Of a stretch of 64,000 nt of DNA, positions 32,932 through 42,353 are shown piece by piece; position 1 is the first letter of the stretch, and every line of letters begins with the position of its first letter. The notes beneath the pieces were generated by a model. That model did not search any database, was not told the origin of the DNA, and worked only from the letters and a program-made list of their open reading frames with translations. The stretch comes from JAPPOI01 sp028818055 (GTDB lineage: Bacteria > Pseudomonadota > Alphaproteobacteria > Rhodobacterales > Rhodobacteraceae), in the NCBI GenBank assembly GCA_965267405.1, contig OZ253954.1, positions 3,286,001-3,350,000 of the forward strand, written 5' to 3'. The position numbers were made by a program, and so were the translations under genes.

Positions 32932-33936
32932 TTGGCCAAAATTGCACTCAATGGCTTGGGTCGTATCGGCAAGCTGGTCCTGCGCGCCTTGATCGATCAT
33001 GGCGTGGACGGCGATGTTGTTTTGATCAACGAGCCGTTTGGCGATCTTGAGCAACATGCCCTTCTGCTTGAGTTCGACACTGTTCACGGCCGATGGCCTG
33101 CAGAAATATCGGCTGGCGGCAATAGTCTGACCATCAATGGTCGAGAGATCGCCGTCTCGTCTGAGCGCAGCTTGGAAGCCTTGCCGTTGGACGGAATTGA
33201 TGTGGTGATTGATTGCACCGGCGTGTTCAAGACCGACGCTAAGGTTGCCCCGTATTACGCCGCGGGCGTCAAGAAAGTGATAGTGTCTGCCCCGGTTAAG
33301 GACGGAGGCGCATTGAACCTTGTCTACGGTGTGAACCACCACCTCTACGATCACGATCAGCACAATCTGATTACGGCCGCATCCTGCACCACGAACTGTC
33401 TCGCACCGGTAGTGAAGGTCGTCCACGAAGGACTTGGCATTCGACATGGGTCGATGACCACTATCCATGACGTGACCAACACCCAGACGATTGTTGACCG
33501 CCCGAACAAGGATCCGCGCAGAGCCCGTTCTGCACTGAACTCCCTTATTCCGACATCAACCGGATCGGCGACGGCAATCACTTTGATTTACCCTGAACTG
33601 AAAGGTCGACTGAACGGTCTGGCCGTCCGAGTCCCGCTGCTGAACGCGTCGCTGACCGACTGCGTCTTCGAAGTTGAGCGCGAAACGACGGTTGATGAAG
33701 TCAATGCGATGTTCAAAGCAGCCGCAGACGGCGAACTGGAAGGCATCCTTGGGTATGAGGAACGCCCGCTGGTGTCGGCCGATTACACAAACGATCCGCG
33801 TTCATCCATTATTGATGCGCAGTCAACGATGGTGATCAACGGAACGCAGGTGAAGATTTATGCGTGGTACGACAACGAGTGGGGCTATGCCTGCCGTTTG
33901 GCCGATATTACGCGCATGGTAACGGAGGCAATGTGA
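32932..33936 (+). CDS. ArsJ-associated glyceraldehyde-3-phosphate dehydrogenase
   Basis: 334 residues. All GAPDH parts are intact: NGLGRIGKLVLRAL, catalytic Cys152 in AASCTTNCLAPV, HDVTNTQTIVDRP, and WYDNEWGYACRLAD. Where gap1 has AINDLG this copy has LINEPFG, a glutamate at the residue that binds the adenosine ribose, a feature I associate with arsenic-linked GAPDHs. The start is TTG (32932) with GGAGG five bases upstream. The stop overlaps the arsJ GTG by four bases, so the two are translationally coupled. Known role of such pairs: arsenate replaces phosphate to form 1-arseno-3-phosphoglycerate, which ArsJ exports. Use in ordinary carbon metabolism cannot be ruled out. Confidence 0.9.
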   Translation: MAKIALNGLGRIGKLVLRALIDHGVDGDVVLINEPFGDLEQHALLLEFDTVHGRWPAEISAGGNSLTINGREIAVSSERSLEALPLDGIDVVIDCTGVFKTDAKVAPYYAAGVKKVIVSAPVKDGGALNLVYGVNHHLYDHDQHNLITAASCTTNCLAPVVKVVHEGLGIRHGSMTTIHDVTNTQTIVDRPNKDPRRARSALNSLIPTSTGSATAITLIYPELKGRLNGLAVRVPLLNASLTDCVFEVERETTVDEVNAMFKAAADGELEGILGYEERPLVSADYTNDPRSSIIDAQSTMVINGTQVKIYAWYDNEWGYACRLADITRMVTEAM

Positions 33937-35183
33937 GTGACGTCGCGCCATCAGGTCTGAAAGCCTATGTCGCGGTGACAGCCGCTTACTGGGCGTTCAT
34001 GTTGACCGACGGTGCGCTACGAATGCTCGTACTGCTTCACTTTCACACGCTTGGGTTTTCCCCGGTTCAGCTGGCCTATCTATTCCTGCTTTACGAGTTC
34101 ATGGGGATCGTTACGAACTTGTCGGCTGGGTGGCTGGCCGCACGGTTTGGCCTGACGTCCACGTTGTACGGTGGATTGGCTTTGCAGGTGATCGCGCTGG
34201 TGCTTTTGACCCAGCTCGACCCGTCCTGGAGCGTCACAACTTCTGTTGTATTCGTAATGGCCGTTCAAGGCTTATCAGGCATCGCCAAAGACTTGGCAAA
34301 AATGTCGTCAAAAAGCGCGGTCAAATTGCTGGCGCCAAGTGAAGACGGTGCTCTTTTCCGTTGGGTCGCAGCTCTGACCGGCTCCAAGAATGCCGTTAAG
34401 GGCCTGGGCTTTCTGTTGGGCGCGGCACTGCTTGCGTGGTTCGGTTTCATACCGGCCCTTGGGTTCATGGCCGCGGTCCTGACGTTGATCCTGTTGGCCG
34501 TCTTCTTCTTCATGCCGCCGGGTTTACCGGGTGGCGTGAAGGGCACGAAATTCACGGCGGTCTTCGCTAAAGATCGAAATATTAACGTGCTGTCATTAGC
34601 CCGCATGTTCCTGTTTGGAGCACGCGACACGTGGTTTGTCGTCGGTATTCCGATCTTCTTTTACGGTGTTCTGTCCGACGGCTCAGAAGACAGTGCGCGG
34701 CGGGCCTTTTTCCTAATCGGAACCTTCATGGCGGTCTGGGTCATTGGCTACGGGTTCGTGCAAGCCACTGCGCCAAGATGGCTTGGCGCGCGAATGTCAG
34801 AACGCGAGACAATCCAAGCGGCCCAAAAATGGGTTCTGGTTTTGTGCATCATTCCTGCGGCGTTGGCCGTGGCAGCATATCTTCGATTGCCGGGATTAAC
34901 AGGTATCGTGGTTTTCGGACTTCTAGTTTTTGGCGTCGTCTTCGCCCTGAATTCCGCTCTCCATTCGTATTTGATCCTTGCGTTTACTTCGACCGAGCGC
35001 GTCACACTGGATGTCGGATTTTACTATATGGCGAACGCCGCTGGTCGGCTTCTGGGCACGCTGTTGTCTGGCCTCAGCTATCAAATTGGTGGGGTCGCGT
35101 TATGTCTGGGCGTCGCTGCCCTGATGGCTGGGCTAAGCTGGGTTGCTGCGCTGCGCCTTGCGACCACCGCCCCTGCCCACTGA
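33933..35183 (+). CDS. arsJ: Organoarsenical efflux MFS transporter ArsJ
   Basis: 416 residues, about 12 membrane segments. The family is recognisable by YWAFMLTDGALRMLVLLHFH, LYEFMGIVTNLSAGWLAARF, GLSGIAKDLAKMSSKSAVK, WVAALTGSKNAVKGLGF and LFGARDTWFVVGIPIFF, with WVIGYGFVQ later. ArsJ exports 1-arseno-3-phosphoglycerate, which falls apart outside to arsenate. Start is GTG 33933 inside the gap2 stop (GTGA), with GGAGG four bases upstream. No arsR, arsC or acr3 is visible nearby, so regulation is unknown. Confidence 0.9.
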   Translation: MSDVAPSGLKAYVAVTAAYWAFMLTDGALRMLVLLHFHTLGFSPVQLAYLFLLYEFMGIVTNLSAGWLAARFGLTSTLYGGLALQVIALVLLTQLDPSWSVTTSVVFVMAVQGLSGIAKDLAKMSSKSAVKLLAPSEDGALFRWVAALTGSKNAVKGLGFLLGAALLAWFGFIPALGFMAAVLTLILLAVFFFMPPGLPGGVKGTKFTAVFAKDRNINVLSLARMFLFGARDTWFVVGIPIFFYGVLSDGSEDSARRAFFLIGTFMAVWVIGYGFVQATAPRWLGARMSERETIQAAQKWVLVLCIIPAALAVAAYLRLPGLTGIVVFGLLVFGVVFALNSALHSYLILAFTSTERVTLDVGFYYMANAAGRLLGTLLSGLSYQIGGVALCLGVAALMAGLSWVAALRLATTAPAH

Positions 35184-35250
35184 AGATTTACCAATTTTTA
35201 TTCTTTCTTTGGCGACATGCTTAGAGTTGTCCTTGAAAGGAACGGTTGAC

Positions 35251-35451
35251 GTGAACGCACCCATCCGCCCGACCCTATCTGCCGCCGAGATCGCGCTTTT
35301 GTTTCCGGTCGCCCATCTTTCCGGTGCGACCTGTCCGGGTGCCGTACTTCAGGTTCTCGCCCGCGAGAACGACCTCACTGTTGCCGAGGTTCGGGAAACC
35401 GTCGCCGAACGTGTCGGGTTTATCGCGCTGGACGTTAACCGGAATCCCTGA
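35251..35451 (+). CDS. Small protein, 66 residues, unknown
   Basis: GTG 35251 to TGA 35449-35451; AAAGGA lies nine bases upstream. Begins (M)NAPIRPTLSAAEIALLFPV and continues with GATCPGAVLQVLARENDLTV, then a helical, acidic end. It reads as one small soluble helical domain. It lies 67 bases after arsJ and 66 bases before the acyl-CoA synthetase, on the same strand. No family recognised. A longer frame is open upstream but overlaps arsJ and lacks a better start. Confidence 0.45.
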   Translation: MNAPIRPTLSAAEIALLFPVAHLSGATCPGAVLQVLARENDLTVAEVRETVAERVGFIALDVNRNP

Positions 35452-35517
35452 CGAACACGCCGACGACACAACCGAAGACACCTTGCGTCAGGATCACCGG
35501 CAGCTTACGCCGAAGTC

Positions 35518-36996
35518 ATGGATGCAATTGACGCCAATGGCAAATTCGAGCCGGTTCCGGTCCCATTTAATCTGGCCGAATACGTGCTTTGGAATAATGG
35601 CGCCGACGACGAGAAGATCGCGATGGCCGTTGTCGGGGTGTCGGGAGCCAAGCGTTGGAGTTATGGCGCTTTGCGCGAAACCGTTCTGCGAACGGCGTCC
35701 GGCCTGATCGAATCCGGTTTGAGACCGGGTGACCGACTTCTCTTGCGACTAGGCAATTCAGCCGATTTTCCAATCGTTTTTCTGGCAGCTGTTTCGGCGG
35801 GAATTTTGCCTATTCCAACCTCGGACATGCTGACCAACGACGAAGTTGCAAAACTGATCCGTGTGGTCGAGCCAAAGGCAATTGCTGGCCGCGGTAGCGG
35901 GTTTCTGGATCCAGATGTCCTGAGAACTTCACGCCCACTGAAGGCCCCAATTCTCGGTCCACCCGAGCGACCGGCGTATATCATCTTTACCTCTGGCACG
36001 TCTGGTAAGCCTATGGGGGTTGTGCATGCCCATCGTGCGATCTGGGCCCGCCGCGCAATGATCACGGGCTGGTATGGGCTGACAGCAGATGATCGCATGA
36101 TGCACGCTGGGGCCTTTAACTGGACCTATACCCTTGGCACTGGCTTGATGGACCCTTGGTCGGTTGGAGCGACTGCCGTTGTTCCTGAGGCGGGAACCGA
36201 CATCGCCGCCCTGCCCTTGCTGATGAAACGTCACGACGCCAGCATTTTCGCCGCCGCTCCGGGCGTGTTCCGCCGATTGCTGCGTGACGAGCTTCCCAGT
36301 CTTCCCAAGCTGCGCCACGCCTTGTCGGCGGGTGAAAAGCTGCCGGAACCAATCGCCAAAAAGTGGCGCGAGGCAACATCAACAGATGTTCACGAGGCCT
36401 TTGGCCAGTCCGAGTGCTCAACTTTCATATCCGGCGGGCCGGAACGCCCTGCCAAACCTGGCAGCTTGGGTTTTGGCCAGCCCGGACGCCGAATTGCGAT
36501 TCTTAACGATGATGGTCCGGTCAAACGCGGAGAGCCGGGGCAAATCGCAGTCGACCGCAATGACCCAGGCGTCATGCTTGAATACTGGCGGGACGCGGAG
36601 GCGACGAAAGCGAAGTTTCAGGGGGATTGGTTTTTAACCGGGGATATGGGTGAGATGGATGATGCCGGCGCAATTACTTATCTCGGCCGCCGCGATGACA
36701 TCCTGACGGCTGGCGGATACCGGATTTCGCCGGTTGAAGTCGAAGAAGCCATGATCCGACACGCGGGCATAACCGACGCTGCGGCGGTCGACGAACACCT
36801 TGGGACTGATACGACTATCGTCGCTCTGCACTATGCTGCGGAAACACAAATCAGCGAGGCGGACTTGCGCGCGCATGCAAACCAGTATTTAGCATCCTAC
36901 AAGCAACCAAGACGATTTCATCACCACAGCTCGCTGCCGCGCGGCGCGGGCGGAAAGTTATTGCGGGCGCGATTGCGCACACGAAACGGTACCTAA
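35518..36996 (+). CDS. AMP-forming acyl-CoA synthetase / acid-CoA ligase (ANL superfamily)
   Basis: 492 residues. Activates a carboxylic acid with ATP and transfers it to CoA. The ATP loop is IIFTSGTSGKPMGVVHAHRA (near residue 160). AFGQSECSTFI is the A5 region, GDWFLTGDMGEMDDAGAITY with LGRRDDILTAGGYRISPVEV holds the A7-A8 hinge, and the late catalytic lysine is in RGAGGKLLR (about 480). The benzoate/medium-chain branch is closest by feel; the substrate is not readable. No clear ribosome-binding site before ATG 35518. One base separates its stop from the DsbA-like start. Confidence 0.88.
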   Translation: MDAIDANGKFEPVPVPFNLAEYVLWNNGADDEKIAMAVVGVSGAKRWSYGALRETVLRTASGLIESGLRPGDRLLLRLGNSADFPIVFLAAVSAGILPIPTSDMLTNDEVAKLIRVVEPKAIAGRGSGFLDPDVLRTSRPLKAPILGPPERPAYIIFTSGTSGKPMGVVHAHRAIWARRAMITGWYGLTADDRMMHAGAFNWTYTLGTGLMDPWSVGATAVVPEAGTDIAALPLLMKRHDASIFAAAPGVFRRLLRDELPSLPKLRHALSAGEKLPEPIAKKWREATSTDVHEAFGQSECSTFISGGPERPAKPGSLGFGQPGRRIAILNDDGPVKRGEPGQIAVDRNDPGVMLEYWRDAEATKAKFQGDWFLTGDMGEMDDAGAITYLGRRDDILTAGGYRISPVEVEEAMIRHAGITDAAAVDEHLGTDTTIVALHYAAETQISEADLRAHANQYLASYKQPRRFHHHSSLPRGAGGKLLRARLRTRNGT

Positions 36997-36997
36997 C

Positions 36998-37648
36998 ATG
37001 ATCAAACTCGACATCATCTCAGATCCGATTTGCCCCTGGTGCTACATCGGCAAATCGAAGCTGGATCGCGCGCTTGAAAAACATCATGACCATCCGTTCA
37101 CCATCGAATGGCATCCGTTTCAGCTTAATCCCGATATGCCCGAAGGCGGTATGGATCGGCGCGAATACCTTGAGACCAAGTTTGGTGGCAAAGAAAACGC
37201 TGTGCGTGTCTATGGACAGATTGCCGACGCAGCCGAGGCTGCAGGGCTGAACATCAACTTCGAAGGCATAAAGCGCACGCCAAACACTATCGACGCCCAT
37301 CGCCTGATCCATTGGGCCGGTTTGGAGGGGCGCCAAACGGCTGCCGTGTCCCGACTCTTCAAAGCCTACTTTGAAGAAGGCAAGGACATCGGTGACCGGT
37401 CTGTCCTTTTGCAGATCGCCGAGGATATCGGATTGGATCGCGCGATGATGGAGCGACTGTTTGAAAGCGATGCCGACACAGACGACATTCGTGCCCGCGA
37501 TGCGCACGCCCGCGAACGCGGTGTGACTGGCGTGCCGACGTTTGTGATTGGTAATCAGCACGTCGTGCCAGGGGCACAGCCGGTTGAGCTTTGGAGTCAG
37601 GTCATTCAGGAACTTGTCGCCGCCCGGAACGCCGAAGACGCGTCATGA
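36998..37648 (+). CDS. DsbA family oxidoreductase (FrnE/2-hydroxychromene isomerase-like)
   Basis: 216 residues, thioredoxin fold with helical insert. The redox motif is CPWC at residues 12-15 (IISDPICPWCYIGK), and the cis-proline is in RGVTGVPTFVIGN. FQLNPDMPEGGMDRREYLETKFGG is split from it and typical of the FrnE branch, cytoplasmic since no signal peptide is present. Role may be disulfide isomerisation or protection against oxidants and metals. It overlaps the next gene by four bases (ATGA), so it is coupled to the transporter. Confidence 0.9.
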   Translation: MIKLDIISDPICPWCYIGKSKLDRALEKHHDHPFTIEWHPFQLNPDMPEGGMDRREYLETKFGGKENAVRVYGQIADAAEAAGLNINFEGIKRTPNTIDAHRLIHWAGLEGRQTAAVSRLFKAYFEEGKDIGDRSVLLQIAEDIGLDRAMMERLFESDADTDDIRARDAHARERGVTGVPTFVIGNQHVVPGAQPVELWSQVIQELVAARNAEDAS

Positions 37649-38865
37649 CCGAAGCCGAAAAACTGGCCATCCCGCGCATCGAGCTTTATGCGCTTCTGGC
37701 GATGCTGTCTGCCACCATCGCGTTTTCTATCGATGCGATGCTTCCTGCATTGCCCGATATCGCGTCAGAGTTAAGCGCAGACGACCCGAACCGGGTTCAG
37801 CTGGTCATTGCGACGTTTGTTCTGGGCATGGGGCTGGGCACATTTGTGTCGGGGCCATTGAGCGACGCCTATGGCCGCCACTCCGTCGCTGTCGGAGGTG
37901 CCGCTCTCTATATTGTTGGGGCTCTCGTATCGGCCATTTCAGAGTCCATCGAGCTTCTTCTGATTGCACGGTTTTTCCAGGGCCTGGGCGCCGCAGGTCC
38001 CCGCGTTGTTGCAATGGCGATCACGCGTGACCTCTTTTCAGGTCGGCAGATGGCAAAAATCGTCAGCCTGATCATGACAGTGTTCACCTTAGTTCCCGTC
38101 TTTGCACCGACCTTGGGTGCAGCAATCAACTGGGCATTCGGGTGGCGTGCAATTTTCGTGTCTTTTGCCGTCTTTTCCATCGTCTCGATGCTTTGGCTGA
38201 CGCTTCGACTGCATGAGACGCATCCGCCGGAAAAACGCCGTCCTTTCCGCCCAGCCAAACTTTGGGAAGGGTTTAAAGAGATCATTACGAACGGGTACGT
38301 GACCCGGGCGATGAGCGTTCAGATCCTGGTGTTCTCGATGCTGTTTGTGGCGCTGATGACCTCTCAGCAACTCTACGACGAGGTGTTTGGGCGGGGTGAT
38401 AGTTTTCCGTTCTGGTTTGGAGCGGTGGCCGCAGTATCGGCCTTCGCGAGCATTTTGAACGCAGCGATTGTGATGAAGTTCGGCATGCATGCCGTTGTTC
38501 GCGTTGCGCTTTCCGCCCAGTTCGCGCTGAGCGCGGGTTACCTGTTGATCCTTTTGACGACTGCCCAAACCTCACCTATCACGTTTGTTGGCTTCGTTAT
38601 CTGGCAGATCACGATTTTCAGCATGGCGGGATTTGGGATAGGAAACCTGAATGCCATCGCAATGGAGCCGTTGGGCCATATCGCCGGGATGGCGGCATCG
38701 TTGATGTCGGCCATTTCAACGATTGTCGCCATTGTCATCGCTGTTCCCATTGCTCAGGCGTTCGACGGAACGCCGCGCCCTGCTGTCTTTGGCGCGTTGA
38801 TCTGTTGTGGCTTGGGACTGGCGACGATGTGGCGCTTGCGCGAACCGGAACTGGCCACTGACTAG
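37645..38865 (+). CDS. Multidrug MFS transporter, Bcr/CflA family
   Basis: 406 residues, about 12 membrane segments. The Bcr/CflA mark is strong: SIDAMLPALPDIASEL in helix 1, FVSGPLSDAYGRHSVAVGGA in the 2-3 loop, LLIARFFQGLGAAGPRVVAM in helix 4, and RDLFSGRQMAKIVSL. Drug or metabolite efflux is the family role. Start ATG 37645 overlaps the DsbA-like stop. Its TAG stop shares three bases with the stop of mfd on the other strand: the CTAG at 38862-38865 ends both genes. Confidence 0.9.
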   Translation: MTEAEKLAIPRIELYALLAMLSATIAFSIDAMLPALPDIASELSADDPNRVQLVIATFVLGMGLGTFVSGPLSDAYGRHSVAVGGAALYIVGALVSAISESIELLLIARFFQGLGAAGPRVVAMAITRDLFSGRQMAKIVSLIMTVFTLVPVFAPTLGAAINWAFGWRAIFVSFAVFSIVSMLWLTLRLHETHPPEKRRPFRPAKLWEGFKEIITNGYVTRAMSVQILVFSMLFVALMTSQQLYDEVFGRGDSFPFWFGAVAAVSAFASILNAAIVMKFGMHAVVRVALSAQFALSAGYLLILLTTAQTSPITFVGFVIWQITIFSMAGFGIGNLNAIAMEPLGHIAGMAASLMSAISTIVAIVIAVPIAQAFDGTPRPAVFGALICCGLGLATMWRLREPELATD

Positions 38866-41800
38866 GCTGCGGTTCTGGCCTTTTTGGCGAGATCCTGTGC
38901 CACAGCGAAGGCACCCTTGATCTTGTCGCTGTTCTTCTTCCAATCGCGACGCACGATAATCTTGTTGTCTTTGACCTTGGCCAAACCACGCTGGTCCTGA
39001 ATGAACTCGACCAGACCGGCCGGGTTGGCAAACTTATCATTGTGGAACTGGATGGTTGCACCTTTTGGACCGGTATCCAGACGCGCGATGCCTGCTTTCT
39101 TGCACTCGGCCTTGATGCGTACGACCAGAAGCAACGTGTTCACTTCCTTCGGCAATTTTCCGAAGCGGTCGATCAGTTCAGCAGCGAAACCTTCCAATTC
39201 GACCTTGGTCGAAAGCGACGAAAGACGGCGATAAAGACCCAAACGCACGTCAAGATCGGGCACATAGTCTTCTGGGATCAGCACAGGCACGCCAAGATTG
39301 ATCTGTGGAGCCCATTGGTCGTCAGCATCAGAAAGGCCTTCCAGTTCGCCCGCTTTGATTTTGGCAATCGCCTCTTCCAGCATCGACTGGTAAAGCTCGT
39401 AGCCCACTTCGCGAATATGCCCTGATTGCTCTTCGCCCAGAAGATTGCCAGCTCCTCGTATATCGAGGTCTTGGCTTGCAAGTGTGAAACCTGCACCAAG
39501 GCTGTCGAGCGATCCCAACACGCGCAATCGTTTCTCGGCTTGCGGCGTAAGTTTCGCGCGCGGTTTGGTCGTTAGATAGGCGTAAGCGCGGGTTTTCGAT
39601 CGGCCAACGCGACCGCGGATCTGATAAAGCTGCGCAAGACCGAACATATCGGCACGATGAACGATCATTGTGTTGGCGGTCGGAATATCCAACCCGGACT
39701 CAACGATCGTTGTCGCAAGAAGCACATCGTATTTGCCGTCGTAGAAAGCATTCATCCGGTCATCCAGTTCGCCCGCGGCCATCTGGCCATGAGCCACGAC
39801 GTACGTGACTTCTGGCACCTGATCTTTCAGCCATTCCTCCATTTCGGGAAGATCGCTGATGCGAGGTACGACGAAGAATGACTGTCCACCGCGATAATGT
39901 TCGCGCAGCAGCGCCTCGCGCAGGGTCACGGTATCGAATTCGCTGACGTAGGTTCGAATGGCCAGCCGGTCGACAGGCGGCGTGCCAATGATCGACAGAT
40001 CGCGCACACCGGTCAGGCTAAGCTGCAATGTCCGTGGAATTGGCGTTGCCGTGAGTGTCAGAACATGGATGTCCGAGCGTAGGGATTTCAGGCGCTCTTT
40101 ATGGCTGACACCAAAGTGCTGCTCTTCATCGATGATCAACAGCCCGAGGTTCTGAAACCGCACAGTTTTCGCCAGAACTGCGTGGGTTCCGATGACGATA
40201 TCAACGGTGCCGCGCGCCAGCCCATCGCGGGTTTTTTGCGCCTCCTTGGCACCGACAAACCGCGAAAGCTGCCGAACTTCGACCGGGAAGCCCCGGAACC
40301 TGTCCTGGAACGACTTTGCGTGTTGGCGCGCTAGAAGAGTTGTCGGCGCAATAACCGCGACCTGAACACCGGACATCGCGGCCACAAAGGCCGCCCGCAT
40401 GGCGACCTCGGTTTTTCCGAACCCAACGTCGCCACAGACCAGACGATCCATCGGACGACCGGATGCAAGATCGTCCAAGGCGTCATTGATGGCTTTGAGC
40501 TGATCGTCTGTTTCTTCGTATGGAAAACGTGCGGAAAACGCGTCCCACATGCCGTCGGGTGGCGAAAGAACCTCGGCCTTCCGTAGAAGCCGTTCTGCAG
40601 CAACACGAATAAGCTTATCCGCGATATCGCGGATGCGTTCTTTGAGCTTGGCTTTCTTGGCCTGCCATGCGCCTCCACCAAGGCGGTCAAGCAAACCTTC
40701 GTCATGTCCGTATCGGCTGAGAAGTTCGATGTTCTCAACAGGCAGGAACAGGCGATCTCCACCGGCATATTCCAGGTAAATACACTCGTGCGGAGCACCA
40801 AGCGCTTCCACAACTTCCAGACCCATGTAGCGACCAACCCCGTGATCGACATGAACGATCAGATCGCCAGGGCTGAGCGTCTGCGTTTCGGTGAGGAAGT
40901 TTTCGGCGCGTCGTTTTTTCTTTGGTGCACGGACCAATCGGTCGCCCAGAACATCCTGCTCCGAGATAATCGTCAGCCCGTCAGGGCCTTCAAACCCGTG
41001 CTCCAGCGCCCAGACGGCAAGGAATACCCCGCCGGTCCCCTCTGGCACATCGCGCCAGTCCGAGATCGTGGTTGCCCCGGTGATGTCCTGATCCTCAATC
41101 AGACCGATCAGGCGTTCTCGGGCGCCTTCCGAATAGGAAGCGATAACCACTTGTCCGGCTGACCGCTTGCTTTGCACGTGGCTGGCCAGCGATCCGAACA
41201 GACTGACCTGCTCCTGCTGACGTTCCGGTGCAAAGTCACGCCCGATCCGCCCGCCAGCGTCAATGACCCCCGGCCCTGTTGGTTGCGGAAGCGCCGAAAG
41301 TTGCAGGATCCGAATAGAATTTGTGGCCACGCCCCAGGCATCATCATCAAGGTACAGAAGGTTGGGCGGACACGGTTTATACACCGTGTCGATCCTGCCC
41401 TTTGCGGTCATCGCTTCGCGGCGCGAGTCGTACTGATCTTCGATCGCTTCCCAACGCGACAGACGCGCCGGTGTGATCTGATCATCCAGCAAAACGCTCG
41501 CGTCCGGCAAATAGTCGAACAGAGTTTCAAGTTTTTCATGGAAAAACGGCAACCAATGCTCGACCCCGGCGTGCTTTTTCCCCGCGCTCACGGCCTCGTA
41601 AAGCGGGTCGTCTGTTCCGGCTGCACCAAATTCAAGTCGGTAGTTTTGCCGGAACCGCGTGATTGAAGATTCATCGAGAATAACTTCGCTGACAGGAGCA
41701 AACTCTACCTGTGACAGCTTTTCGGTCGTGCGCTGGGTGACCGGGTCAAAGCGACGTGCACCGTCCAAGACATCGCCGAAGAAGTCCAGACGAACCGGGC

Positions 41801-42311
41801 CGCTTTCACCGGGTGGGTAAATGTCCATGATGCCACCGCGAATGGCGTAATCCCCGGGCTCGGTCACGGTCGGAGACTGCACGAAACCCATGCGCACCAA
41901 GAACGCGCGCAGCGCCGCTTCATCGACGCGGTTTCCCACAGTTGCCGTGAAAGCGGCTTCGGTCAGGATTTCCCGAGCCGGTACGCGTTGTGTCACAGCG
42001 TTCAGCGTCGTCAGTACGATGAACCGCTTGGGCATGTCATGCACAAGTGCCGCCAGCGTCGCCATTCGAGCGGCGGCGATGTCCGCGTTCGGCGAGACGC
42101 GGTCAAAAGGCAGACAATCCCAACCCGGGAATTGAATCACCGGGATCGACGGCGCAAAGAATGCCAGCGCCTCGCGCATGGCCGCCATTCGTTTGTCGTC
42201 GCGCGCAACGTGCAACACAGCACGGCCGTTCTTGTCCAATTCGGACAAGACCAGCGTCGCGTCGAAGCCTTCAGGCGCTCCGCCGACCGTGATGTGATTG
42301 GGTTGGGACAT
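38862..42311 (-). CDS. mfd: Transcription-repair coupling factor Mfd
   Basis: 1149 residues. Removes RNA polymerase stalled at lesions and recruits UvrA. UvrB-like module at the N-terminus (FDATLVLSELDKNGRAVLHV ... YPPGESGPVRLDFFGD), RNA-polymerase-interacting domain (GDLIVHVDHGVGRYMGLEVV), then translocase motif I GDVGFGKTEVAMRAAF near 627 and motif II IDEEQHFGVSHKERLK near 725, TRG motif region HGQMAAGELDDRMNAFYDG, and the C-terminal domain (LGVPVLIPEDYVPD). I use ATG 42311 (MSQPNHITVGG); 12 open codons upstream from 42347 look less likely. Confidence 0.97.
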   Translation of the reverse strand: MSQPNHITVGGAPEGFDATLVLSELDKNGRAVLHVARDDKRMAAMREALAFFAPSIPVIQFPGWDCLPFDRVSPNADIAAARMATLAALVHDMPKRFIVLTTLNAVTQRVPAREILTEAAFTATVGNRVDEAALRAFLVRMGFVQSPTVTEPGDYAIRGGIMDIYPPGESGPVRLDFFGDVLDGARRFDPVTQRTTEKLSQVEFAPVSEVILDESSITRFRQNYRLEFGAAGTDDPLYEAVSAGKKHAGVEHWLPFFHEKLETLFDYLPDASVLLDDQITPARLSRWEAIEDQYDSRREAMTAKGRIDTVYKPCPPNLLYLDDDAWGVATNSIRILQLSALPQPTGPGVIDAGGRIGRDFAPERQQEQVSLFGSLASHVQSKRSAGQVVIASYSEGARERLIGLIEDQDITGATTISDWRDVPEGTGGVFLAVWALEHGFEGPDGLTIISEQDVLGDRLVRAPKKKRRAENFLTETQTLSPGDLIVHVDHGVGRYMGLEVVEALGAPHECIYLEYAGGDRLFLPVENIELLSRYGHDEGLLDRLGGGAWQAKKAKLKERIRDIADKLIRVAAERLLRKAEVLSPPDGMWDAFSARFPYEETDDQLKAINDALDDLASGRPMDRLVCGDVGFGKTEVAMRAAFVAAMSGVQVAVIAPTTLLARQHAKSFQDRFRGFPVEVRQLSRFVGAKEAQKTRDGLARGTVDIVIGTHAVLAKTVRFQNLGLLIIDEEQHFGVSHKERLKSLRSDIHVLTLTATPIPRTLQLSLTGVRDLSIIGTPPVDRLAIRTYVSEFDTVTLREALLREHYRGGQSFFVVPRISDLPEMEEWLKDQVPEVTYVVAHGQMAAGELDDRMNAFYDGKYDVLLATTIVESGLDIPTANTMIVHRADMFGLAQLYQIRGRVGRSKTRAYAYLTTKPRAKLTPQAEKRLRVLGSLDSLGAGFTLASQDLDIRGAGNLLGEEQSGHIREVGYELYQSMLEEAIAKIKAGELEGLSDADDQWAPQINLGVPVLIPEDYVPDLDVRLGLYRRLSSLSTKVELEGFAAELIDRFGKLPKEVNTLLLVVRIKAECKKAGIARLDTGPKGATIQFHNDKFANPAGLVEFIQDQRGLAKVKDNKIIVRRDWKKNSDKIKGAFAVAQDLAKKARTAA

Positions 42312-42353
42312 GGGTGGGTGACGTAACCGCCCTGTAGCTGCTGTCAACCGGTC

